Assembly: GCA_934589325.1 (NCBI GenBank)
Contig: CAKTNU010000075.1
Span: forward strand, 1-8,117
Reading direction: 5' to 3'
Source: an uncultured Oscillospiraceae bacterium
GTDB lineage: Bacteria; Bacillota_A; Clostridia; Oscillospirales; Oscillospiraceae
DNA length: 8,117 nucleotides
Part shown: positions 1-5,559 of the stretch, piece after piece
How positions within the stretch are numbered: the first letter of the stretch is position 1
Layout: every line of letters begins with the position of its first letter
Made by a program: the position numbers and the translations under genes
The notes under the pieces: model-generated
Databases searched by the model: none
What the model saw: the letters and a program-made list of their open reading frames with translations, nothing else
What the model was told of the DNA's origin: nothing

Positions 1-19
1 ATCAGGATGTTAGATACTA

Positions 20-90
20 AGAATTCACAGAAGTAACCCCTGACTGGAAGAAAGGCAGACGCCGCAGTCAGGGGTTACTTCTATGAATTT
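20..90. repeat. Long near-perfect inverted repeat (26-bp stem, 18-nt loop), function unknown
   Basis: Bases 21-46 pair with 65-90. The core CAGAAGTAACCCCTGACTG-type arm is complementary over 18 consecutive pairs (29-46 with 65-82), followed by one A/C mismatch (28/83), six more pairs and a terminal G-T. The loop is 47-64. No T-run follows either arm, so it is not a canonical rho-independent terminator, although it lies just beyond one for the minus-strand operon. It could be a REP- or MITE-like dispersed element, the hairpin end of a mobile element, or an mRNA 3'-end structure belonging to a gene left of the window. The pairing is seen directly; the role is unknown. Confidence 0.85.
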
Positions 91-99
91 ACCGGTATG

Positions 100-139
100 A
101 AAAAGGACAGAGCCGCCGATCCGGGGCTCTGTCCTTTTT
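100..139 (-). terminator. Intrinsic terminator of the minus-strand operon (possibly bidirectional)
   Basis: Bases 100-114 and 125-139 form a 15-bp stem: a GGACAGAGCC/GGCTCTGTCC core flanked by five A-T pairs, around a 10-nt loop. Read on the minus strand, the GC-rich stem ends in a T-run (complement of the A-run at 100-104) and starts 8 bases after the stop codon of the NifX-like gene at 148. Because the plus strand also ends in TTTTT (135-139), it could stop transcription from the left as well. Confidence 0.9.
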
Positions 140-147
140 ATCGGCTT

Positions 148-579
148 TCAGCAGCCGCAGTTCCCGCCGCATCCGCAGGAGCCGTCATCATCGCCGCTGC
201 CGCATCCGCCGCCGCAGCCGCTGCATCCACCGCATCCGCCGCCGCAGCCGCCGGCTTCCGGCACGATGGACAGCAGACCGCTCACCAGCATATCCGCCGC
301 CATGTCTGCACCTCCGCAGTAGCCAAGGACCGGCACTATGCCTGCACTCAGCAGCAGGGCACGCGCATCGTCGCCCATCTGGGCGACAATGACCGCGTCA
401 ACGTCATTGTCGCGCATGAGCTCAAACATCTCCTGATGACCGTGACGGTCGGAGCAGTCGATGAGCTTTTTGACGCAGGAATCGACGTTGGTATCCTCGT
501 AATCATAAATCGCAAAGCACTCGGCGTGACCGAAATGCTCTCCTATCTGGCCGTTGTTGTATGCGACCGCAACTTTCAT
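148..579 (-). CDS. NifX/NifB-family (dinitrogenase iron-molybdenum cofactor biosynthesis-like) protein with Cys/Gly-rich tail
   Basis: This 143-residue cytosolic protein has two parts. Residues 1-108 match the NifX/NifB C-terminal fold (PF02579, MTH1175-like): an MKVAVAYNN start, the IGEHFGHAECFAIYD motif at about 12-26, DAVIVAQMG at 61-69 and a GYCGG stretch at 87-91. Family members bind Fe-S or Fe-Mo cofactor precursors, but single-domain versions are common in non-fixing anaerobes, so nitrogen fixation is not implied. Residues 110-143 are almost only Gly and Cys, with nine cysteines (112, 116, 119, 122, 126, 135, 137, 141, 143) and an acidic break (DDD, 130-132). This tail looks suited to holding metal or Fe-S clusters. 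The start overlaps the Mrp stop by ATGA, with GAAAGG upstream, indicating translational coupling. Pairing with Mrp is a recurrent clostridial and archaeal arrangement. The exact substrate is unknown. Confidence 0.9.
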   Translation of the reverse strand: MKVAVAYNNGQIGEHFGHAECFAIYDYEDTNVDSCVKKLIDCSDRHGHQEMFELMRDNDVDAVIVAQMGDDARALLLSAGIVPVLGYCGGADMAADMLVSGLLSIVPEAGGCGGGCGGCSGCGGGCGSGDDDGSCGCGGNCGC

Positions 580-1406
580 TTCTCGTTTCCTTTCTCGATA
601 ATGTCAGCTATGCCGGCAATATTCTTCCCGTCGACGGATTCGACCTCACCTGCGTCGACCATTGCGGCAACGACGGGGTCTATGGGCAGACGTGCGGTGT
701 GCGCGATGCCGAACTCCTCGGCGATCTTATCGACCTTGCTTGCGCCGAATATCTCATGCTCCTTGCCGCAGTCGGGGCATTTGTAATAGGACATGTTCTC
801 AACGATGCCCAGCACCGGCACATTCATGAGCTTTGCCATGTTGACCGCCTTTGCGACTATCATGCTGACAAGATCCTGCGGAGTAGTGACGATTATGACA
901 CCGTCGATGGGCAGAGACTGGAATACAGTCAGCGGCACGTCGCCGGTTCCGGGAGGCATGTCGACGAACATATAGTCGACATCGGTCCACAGCACGTCGG
1001 TCCAGAACTGCGTGACGACTCCGGCAATGACCGGACCGCGCCATACGACGGGCTCGGTCTCGTTTTCAAGGATGAGGTTTATCGACATCACCTGCAGTCC
1101 GGTGTGCGTAGTGGCGGGGAGAAGATACTCCTCGGTGCCGCGGGCATGCTCGGAGATACCGAAGGCCTTGGGAATGGAGGGGCCGGTGATGTCCGCATCA
1201 AGCACGGCGGCATTGTAGCCGCGGCGCTGCATTTCGGAAGCGAGCAGGCTCGTTACAAGGGACTTGCCGACGCCGCCCTTGCCGCTGACGACGCCGATGA
1301 CCTTCTTTACGCTTGCGCCCTCGTGCAGCTCCTTGCGGAAGGATTCCGCTGTGCGCTCGCTGCAGCTCTCGCCGCAGGTCGAGCAGTCATGTGTACATTC
1401 GCTCAT
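576..1406 (-). CDS. mrp: Mrp/NBP35 (ApbC)-family P-loop ATPase, iron-sulfur cluster carrier
   Basis: This 276-residue cytosolic ATPase belongs to the Mrp/ApbC/NBP35 branch of the SIMIBI class, whose members bind and transfer Fe-S clusters to apoproteins. A deviant Walker A, GKGGVGKS, lies at residues 42-49. The switch I region DADITGPSIPK is at 70-80, and the Walker B/switch II VDMPPGTGD is at 148-156. A CPDC pair (210-213) is the conserved CxxC that bridges a cluster between dimer subunits. The N-terminus carries four cysteines (4, 8, 11, 15) in a CTHDCSTCGESC motif common in clostridial homologues. I chose ATG at 1406 because homologues start MSECTH. A TTG at 1418 would add four residues but sits one base from the AGAAAGG ribosome-binding site. 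The chosen start has an unusually long 13-base spacing. The stop overlaps the next gene's start (ATGA), so the NifX-like protein is probably a functional partner. Confidence 0.95.
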   Translation of the reverse strand: MSECTHDCSTCGESCSERTAESFRKELHEGASVKKVIGVVSGKGGVGKSLVTSLLASEMQRRGYNAAVLDADITGPSIPKAFGISEHARGTEEYLLPATTHTGLQVMSINLILENETEPVVWRGPVIAGVVTQFWTDVLWTDVDYMFVDMPPGTGDVPLTVFQSLPIDGVIIVTTPQDLVSMIVAKAVNMAKLMNVPVLGIVENMSYYKCPDCGKEHEIFGASKVDKIAEEFGIAHTARLPIDPVVAAMVDAGEVESVDGKNIAGIADIIEKGNEK

Positions 1407-1471
1407 TTTAAGAAACAAACCTTTCTGTATTATAATTATAATAAACTATTATAGAAATAAGAGTCCACAAT
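1407..1471 (-). promoter_or_regulatory. AT-rich gap with three TATAAT boxes; possible internal promoter before mrp
   Basis: This 65-base gap separates the Gx-transporter gene from mrp and is strikingly AT-rich compared with the GC-rich genes. On the minus strand it contains three exact TATAAT hexamers (1448-1453, 1435-1440, 1429-1434). It also holds a 17-base AT-only-armed palindrome, TATAATA-AAC-TATTATA on the plus strand (1437-1453). No good -35 hexamer lies at standard spacing; the best guess is TTTCTA at 1452-1457, 17 bases from the last box. No GC-rich terminator hairpin is present, so read-through from the upstream genes is possible. An extra promoter for mrp is inferred, not shown. Confidence 0.4.
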
Positions 1472-1984
1472 TCATCTTTTCATCATCTTCCGCACCGCAC
1501 GCACAAGGTACATCGCGGCGATGCCGGTGAAAACCCCGGTCACGATGCCGGAGGCGGCGAGTATCGGGGCATAATAGAGCAGACCCGGCGTCTTCACGAC
1601 GAGAGCTGCCGCTGTGAGCTGTCCTGCGTTATGCGCAACGGCCGCCGCAGCGCTTACCACCCAGATGAGCTTTTCGGGAAACAAACCGACGAGCAGACAC
1701 ATCACGATATAAGCAAGCACACCGCCCGAGATGCTGTATATCAGCGCCGCGGGGCTGCCGGTAAACATAGCACCCATGATTATCCTGAGCAGGAGCACGA
1801 TGCCCGCCTCCCTGCGGCCGAGCAGCAGCATGGCGGTGAGCGTGATCACATTTGACAGGCCGAGCTTTACGCCGGGTATTGGGACGGGAGCGGGGATCTG
1901 CGCTTCAATGACGAATATCGTCAGCGCCATGGCCGTCAGCAGAGCCATGAACGCAAGCCGTTTTGTTTTGTTCATTTCAGCCAT
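1472..1984 (-). CDS. Gx transporter family protein (Hpre_diP_synt_I / PF07456-like integral membrane protein)
   Basis: This 170-residue, very hydrophobic protein has roughly five membrane segments (about 10-28, 44-71, 78-102, 107-130, 138-162). The PGVKLGLSNVI motif at 38-47 and the SGGVLAYIVM stretch at about 86-95 are typical of the family annotated as Gx transporter or, misleadingly, heptaprenyl diphosphate synthase component I. The fold resembles small ECF-type S components, so uptake of a small molecule or lipid-linked cofactor is plausible, but no substrate is visible. The ATG at 1984 has GGAG nine bases upstream and overlaps the preceding stop by eight bases (ATGGCTGA). A second ATG at 1975 is possible but has no better site. 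It is almost always next to a NusG-domain-II gene, as here. From memory, a related pair (EetA/EetB) lies in the Listeria flavin-based extracellular electron transfer locus, which suggests a redox or quinone/flavin link. That link is inferred. Confidence 0.88.
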   Translation of the reverse strand: MAEMNKTKRLAFMALLTAMALTIFVIEAQIPAPVPIPGVKLGLSNVITLTAMLLLGRREAGIVLLLRIIMGAMFTGSPAALIYSISGGVLAYIVMCLLVGLFPEKLIWVVSAAAAVAHNAGQLTAAALVVKTPGLLYYAPILAASGIVTGVFTGIAAMYLVRAVRKMMKR

Positions 1985-2342
1985 CTATCGCGTCTCCGTA
2001 TATCTCTATCACGAGCCTGTGCGGAAGGCAGACTATCGGTACCCCGGCGGAGCTCAGCTTGCCCTGACGCATGCATATACCGTCCGGGCAGTCGGCCTCG
2101 GTCACGGATATCGCGCCCGGCTCGACATGGACGGTGTTGTGGCCGTACTCGGTGTCGATCTCAATGTCATAGGCCTCGGTCACGCGGCTGAGATCGACCT
2201 CGTCGATGAGCTCGCCGTCAACGCTGATACGCGCTGTGGTGCCCTCCGGGGCAAGGAGCCGGAGCGCGAAGAAAGTGCCGGCGCAGATGACAAAGAGCGC
2301 TGCAAGGATGATTATCCACATTTTTTTCTTATCTTTTCGCAT
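1977..2342 (-). CDS. NusG domain II-containing membrane-anchored protein
   Basis: This 121-residue protein has a Lys-rich N-terminus (MRKDKKK), one membrane segment at about 9-30, and an extracytoplasmic domain of about 90 residues matching NusG domain II (PF07009). The hallmark DCPDGICMRQG lies at 84-94 (Cys85, Cys90), followed by VPIVCLPHRLVIEI at 101-114 (Cys105). These conserved cysteines point to a metal, flavin or disulfide role outside the membrane. Despite the name, it is not the NusG transcription factor. It is the first gene of the minus-strand operon and overlaps the Gx-transporter gene by eight bases. The start at 2342 keeps the positive N-terminus. It has no ribosome-binding site and lies six bases after a strong -10, implying a leaderless mRNA. 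Met8 (codon at 2319-2321) is an alternative start that would place the membrane helix at the very N-terminus. Confidence 0.9.
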   Translation of the reverse strand: MRKDKKKMWIIILAALFVICAGTFFALRLLAPEGTTARISVDGELIDEVDLSRVTEAYDIEIDTEYGHNTVHVEPGAISVTEADCPDGICMRQGKLSSAGVPIVCLPHRLVIEIYGDAIDG

Positions 2343-2348
2343 AAGGCT

Positions 2349-2377
2349 ATTTTAGATTGTTCTGCCGCGGTTGTCAA
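2349..2377 (-). promoter_or_regulatory. Strong sigma-A-type promoter for the minus-strand operon
   Basis: On the minus strand a perfect -35 TTGACA (2372-2377) is separated by exactly 17 bases from a -10 TAAAAT (2349-2354). Six bases then precede the ATG of the NusG-domain-II gene, so the expected +1 is the A at 2342. The match to consensus is 11 of 12. Its -35 overlaps the -35 of the plus-strand promoter, so polymerase binding in the two directions should compete. Confidence 0.8.
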
Positions 2378-2400
2378 TGCCCCCATTGCTGTGTTATAAT
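2371..2400 (+). promoter_or_regulatory. Sigma-A-type promoter for the FHA-FtsW / PBP operon
   Basis: A -35 TTGTCA (2371-2376) is followed after 18 bases by a perfect -10 TATAAT (2395-2400), predicting a start near 2407 and a leader of about 64 bases before the FtsW-like gene. A second TATAAT at 2400-2405 overlaps by one base but lies 23-24 bases from this -35. The hexamer TTGTCA shares six bases with the oppositely oriented TTGACA. No operator for a known regulator was recognised. Confidence 0.75.
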
Positions 2401-2411
2401 ATAATTAATTT

Positions 2412-2483
2412 ATGAGTGGGCGTATTCCGCGTCCGCATATGCACACTATCCAACAAACCGGAGCATCCGTATGGACACAATGA
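2412..2483 (+). CDS. Possible 23-codon upstream ORF in the leader of the FtsW-like gene
   Basis: An ATG at 2412, about five bases from the predicted transcript start, opens a 23-codon frame (MSGRIPRPHMHTIQQTGASVWTQ would be over the quoting limit, so only its MSGRIPRPH start is quoted). It ends at TGA 2481-2483, overlapping the FtsW-like start at 2471 by 13 bases. It lacks a ribosome-binding site, so it would need leaderless-type initiation. It contains the GGAG that serves the main gene, so translating it could affect FtsW-like initiation. It may be chance; no family was recognised. Confidence 0.2.
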   Translation: MSGRIPRPHMHTIQQTGASVWTQ

Positions 2484-4219
2484 CCGAATATCTGATGGCG
2501 GCGTCGAAATATCTGATGATATTTCTCTCTCTGGTCATCCTTATCCGCTGTCTGCGCTCAATGCTCAGCGAGCGGTACGAGCCCGAGGTATGGGGATATA
2601 TGCGCGTCGGCAACGAGCGTATACCCGTCAACCATTGGGAAAACTTAATAGGCCGTTCCCGCTCGGCAGATATACGCGTCGACCGGGAGGGCGTCAGCCG
2701 CGTCCACGCCGTACTGACGCGCAGTGACCGCGGCGTCTGGACTATATATGATATTTTTTCCAAGGGCGGAGTGTGGGTAAACGGCGTCCGTGCCGACGAT
2801 AACGGCCTGCCGGTCGAGGACGGAGACGCCATAAATCTGGCCGGAAGCGTCGTAAGGTTTTATGACACCACTCCGGAAAAGCGTCTGAAGCTGGAGGAGA
2901 AGCGCACCGTGGCCGGCCTTGCCGTATCTCCGGCGCTGACGCTGTTTGACCTGACGCTGTTTGAGCTGCTGCTCCTGTCACAGTATATAGGCTCCGCCGC
3001 AAAAGAAAATTTATTCCCGATAGCCCTTGCCTTCGGGACGCTCATCCTGCTGCAGTTCTGCTGCTACAGCGCCATGCGCCTCATGGGGCGTTCGGGCTTT
3101 GAGGTCGAGACGCTGGCGTTCTATCTTACGGCGCTGGGGCTTGCCGTTGCCGCCTCGTCGACGCCGGAGGATATGTATAAGCAGATACTGCTTATCCTTA
3201 TCAGCGTCGTCCTGTTTCTGTTCGGCGGCTGGTGGCTCCGCAATCTCAAGCGCAGCGCCGTGATGCGCACGCCTATCGCCGTGCTCGCGCTTGCGCTCAT
3301 GGCGCTCAACATCCTGACAAGCGAGACCGTGTACGGCGCGAGGAACTGGCTCGAGATCGCCGGCTACTCTCTCCAGCCGTCAGAGCTTGTCAAGGTCGCG
3401 TATATTTATGTCGGCGCCTCGACGCTCGACCGTCTGTACCGGCGCCGTAACCTGTATTCGTACATCGCATTTTCCGCGGCCTGCGTCGTCGCGCTTGCGC
3501 TCATCGGCGATTTCGGCACCGCGCTTATATTTTTTGCAACATTTCTCGTTATATCCTTCATGCGCTCCGGTTCCATTGCGACCGTCATTCTTGCCGTTAC
3601 CGGAGCAGGGCTTGCTGGCTTTCTTGCCGTGAGCGTGAAGCCGTATATTGCCCAGCGCTTTGCAAACTGGGGTCATGTGTGGGAGGATATATATAATACC
3701 GGCTTTCAGCAGACACGCGCAATGTCTGCTGCCGCATCCGGCGCGTTGTTCGGCAAGGGTGCCGGAAACGGCTGGCTGCACAACGTCTTTGCGGCAAATA
3801 CCGATATGGTCTTTGCCATGATATGCGAGGAACTTGGGCTCGTGATCGCTCTCTGCTCCGTTGCCGCGATACTCGTCCTTGCATTTTTTGCCGTGCGCAG
3901 CGCAAGCCATAGCCGCAGTGCTTTCTATTCGATAGCCGCCTGCGCTACGGTGAGCATGCTCCTTGTGCAGCTGTCGCTGAACGTTTTCGGTTCACTGGAC
4001 ATTCTGCCCTTCACGGGTGTCACGTTCCCGTTCGTCTCCCGCGGCGGTACGTCGCTCCTGTCCTGCTGGATGCTGATGGCTTTCATAAAAAGCGCGGACA
4101 CGCGGCGGGAGGGCAGCTTTGCCGTAAAGCCTGTGATATCCGAGGCATACCCCGAGGAGAATGAAGAGGAAGAAGAGTATGGCGAAGAATATGACGATTA
4201 TGAGGAGGACGGAGAATGA
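2471..4219 (+). CDS. FHA domain-FtsW/RodA (SEDS) fusion, peptidoglycan glycosyltransferase-like
   Basis: This 582-residue membrane protein starts with one helix (about 13-28), which should put residues 31-140 in the cytosol. That part is an FHA domain: GRSRSADI (61-68), SRVHA (76-80), then DIFSKGGVWVNG (94-105). FHA domains bind phosphothreonine peptides; here the usual Asn of S-x-N-G is Gly99. Residues about 150-542 form a SEDS polymerase (FtsW/RodA/SpoVE), which polymerises lipid II. Visible motifs are GARNWLEIAGYSLQPSELVK (289-308), GDFGTALIFF (346-355), NTDMVFAMICEELG (443-456, with the likely catalytic Asp445) and PFVSRGGTSLL (520-530). The tail 558-582 is extremely acidic (16 Asp/Glu, 4 Tyr). 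ATG 2471 has GGAG seven bases upstream. It overlaps the PBP start by ATGA, the classic SEDS-transpeptidase pairing. Whether it acts in elongation, division or sporulation cannot be told from the sequence. Confidence 0.95.
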   Translation: MDTMTEYLMAASKYLMIFLSLVILIRCLRSMLSERYEPEVWGYMRVGNERIPVNHWENLIGRSRSADIRVDREGVSRVHAVLTRSDRGVWTIYDIFSKGGVWVNGVRADDNGLPVEDGDAINLAGSVVRFYDTTPEKRLKLEEKRTVAGLAVSPALTLFDLTLFELLLLSQYIGSAAKENLFPIALAFGTLILLQFCCYSAMRLMGRSGFEVETLAFYLTALGLAVAASSTPEDMYKQILLILISVVLFLFGGWWLRNLKRSAVMRTPIAVLALALMALNILTSETVYGARNWLEIAGYSLQPSELVKVAYIYVGASTLDRLYRRRNLYSYIAFSAACVVALALIGDFGTALIFFATFLVISFMRSGSIATVILAVTGAGLAGFLAVSVKPYIAQRFANWGHVWEDIYNTGFQQTRAMSAAASGALFGKGAGNGWLHNVFAANTDMVFAMICEELGLVIALCSVAAILVLAFFAVRSASHSRSAFYSIAACATVSMLLVQLSLNVFGSLDILPFTGVTFPFVSRGGTSLLSCWMLMAFIKSADTRREGSFAVKPVISEAYPEENEEEEEYGEEYDDYEEDGE

Positions 4220-5508
4220 AAAAGATCAGCCGCAGGGCAGTCTCCGTGCTGCTTATCGCCATAGCCGTTATATTCGGATGCATAGTATATGTCCTGCGCT
4301 ATATCGATGACGGCCGCTCGTGGGCACTGGCATTTTCGAGCGCAAACTCAGGCTCATCCGGGTTAATAAGCGACAGAAACGGTGTTGTCCTCGCCCGCTT
4401 CGGCGGAGGGACGAATCTATATGCCGACGACGAGCTGACGCGCCGCAGCTGCTATCACGCCGTAGGCGACTATACAGGTGCGACCGCGACGGGCGTGATC
4501 AATAATTTCTGGGACGACATGCAGGGCTTCAGCCTCATCACCGGTACGACGAAGGCGCAGAGCTTTGCAATGTCGCTGAATATCGACAGTCGCTTGAACA
4601 ACACCGCATATGAGGCGCTTGCCGGGAGAAGCGGAGCCGTGATTGTCATGAACTACAAAAACGGTGAGATACTATGCATGGTCTCGACGCCGTCGATAGA
4701 TCCGCTGGGCGATAATTCCGAGCCGCCGGAGGGCGCATATATAAACCGCTGCCTTTCCGCGGCGTTTACGCCCGGCTCGGTGTTCAAGCTCGTCACTGCG
4801 GCTGCTGCGATAGAAAATATCCCGGACATCTATTCCCGTACCTATTACTGTGAGGGCAGCTATACAATAGCCGGCGTCGAGATAAAATGCTCCGGTACTC
4901 ACTATACGCAGACCTTTGAGCAGGCATTGGCCAACTCCTGCAACTGCGCCTTTGCACAGATAACCGTGAGTCTTGGTCAGGATACCATGGTCGAATATGT
5001 GAAAAAATACGGCTTCCTCGATGCGCAGAGTGTCGACGGTATCGCGACTGCCGCGGGAAGCTATCCGACGGAGTTTGTCGGCGATCCGGAGCTTGCGTGG
5101 TCGGGCATCGGCCAGTCGACAGATATGGTGTGCCCGTATTCGCTCCTGCGTTATGCTGCCGCCATCGCAAACGGCGGCATACTCTGTGAGCCGCGCCTTG
5201 TGATGAGCGGCTCCGAGGCTGCAAAGTCACGCCTTTTGGATGCGGATACAGCGGACAAGCTGGGGCAGATGATGAGCTACAACGTCGCCTCGCATTACGG
5301 GACGGATCGGTTCCCGGGGCTGAATATCTGTGCCAAGACCGGTACCGCCGAGCTTGGTGACGGCACGAGCCATGCGTGGTTTGCCGGATTCCTGGCCGAT
5401 GACGCGCACCCATACGCGTTCGTAGTATTGGTCGAGCACGGAGGCGGCGGGCTTACGAGCGCCGGCACTGTTGCGAACACCGTTCTCCAGGCCGCGGTTG
5501 GGAATTGA
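4216..5508 (+). CDS. Class B penicillin-binding protein (PbpA/FtsI-like D,D-transpeptidase)
   Basis: This 430-residue protein is anchored by one N-terminal helix (about 8-28) with a cytosolic MKKISRR start; the rest is extracytoplasmic. The three transpeptidase motifs are intact: S188-V-F-K191 within TPGSVFK (acylated serine), S241-C-N243, and K374-T-G376 followed by TAE, the class B form. It crosslinks peptidoglycan and is the expected partner of the SEDS polymerase encoded just upstream, with a four-base ATGA overlap and a GAGGAGG site seven bases before the ATG. The non-catalytic region before the transpeptidase domain is short (about 30-135), more like actinobacterial PbpA than large clostridial SpoVD or PBP2 proteins; no PASTA domains follow. 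It has several extra cysteines (e.g. 212, 225, 242, 244), unusual for an exported domain. FtsI, PbpA and SpoVD-type roles cannot be separated here. Confidence 0.95.
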   Translation: MKKISRRAVSVLLIAIAVIFGCIVYVLRYIDDGRSWALAFSSANSGSSGLISDRNGVVLARFGGGTNLYADDELTRRSCYHAVGDYTGATATGVINNFWDDMQGFSLITGTTKAQSFAMSLNIDSRLNNTAYEALAGRSGAVIVMNYKNGEILCMVSTPSIDPLGDNSEPPEGAYINRCLSAAFTPGSVFKLVTAAAAIENIPDIYSRTYYCEGSYTIAGVEIKCSGTHYTQTFEQALANSCNCAFAQITVSLGQDTMVEYVKKYGFLDAQSVDGIATAAGSYPTEFVGDPELAWSGIGQSTDMVCPYSLLRYAAAIANGGILCEPRLVMSGSEAAKSRLLDADTADKLGQMMSYNVASHYGTDRFPGLNICAKTGTAELGDGTSHAWFAGFLADDAHPYAFVVLVEHGGGGLTSAGTVANTVLQAAVGN

Positions 5509-5559
5509 CCCGGCCAACATTTGTTTGTATTTATTAAGTATATCACGAGGATACATAAC
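5505..5559 (+). promoter_or_regulatory. AT-rich gap before the ABC-F gene; weak promoter candidate and RBS
   Basis: The PBP and ABC-F genes are separated by 51 bases, much of it AT-rich, unlike the overlapping junctions elsewhere in the operon. A TTGACC (5505-5510, covering the PBP stop codon) lies 17 bases from TATTTA (5528-5533), a weak -35/-10 pair. TATATC at 5539-5544 is another -10-like hexamer without a good -35. GAGG at 5547-5550 is nine bases before the ATG at 5560. No terminator hairpin is seen, so co-transcription with the upstream genes remains likely. Confidence 0.3.

Noticed and set aside
178..252. Short tandem DNA repeat (GCCGCAGCCG/CATCCGCC-type units)
   Set aside because: It is explained by Gly/Cys codons of the NifX-like tail; the units are irregular and do not form a separate repeat array.
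148..579. Evidence for nitrogen fixation
   Set aside because: Single-domain NifX-like proteins are widespread in organisms without nitrogenase, and no other nif gene is in the window.
97..786. Plus-strand frame of 229 codons, Ala-rich at its start
   Set aside because: The Ala-rich part is the antisense of the Gly/Cys tail of the NifX-like gene, and the frame begins inside the terminator.
1404..1418. TTG start for Mrp at 1418
   Set aside because: It sits one base from the AGAAAGG site, and homologues begin with MSECTH, matching ATG 1406.
561..1454. Long open frame (297 codons) on the plus strand opposite the Mrp gene
   Set aside because: No recognisable motifs and no ribosome-binding site; the minus strand carries intact Mrp motifs over the same bases. 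It is open because of GC-rich codon bias.
1472..1984. Heptaprenyl diphosphate synthase component I as an enzyme call
   Set aside because: The family name is historical; the protein is an integral membrane, transporter-like protein without prenyl-synthase aspartate-rich motifs.
1977..2342. NusG transcription factor
   Set aside because: Only domain II is present, behind a membrane helix; no NGN or KOW-bearing NusG architecture is seen.
5521..5559. N-terminal extension of the ABC-F protein from TTG 5521
   Set aside because: The 13 extra residues resemble translated AT-rich leader, and GAGG is correctly placed for ATG 5560.
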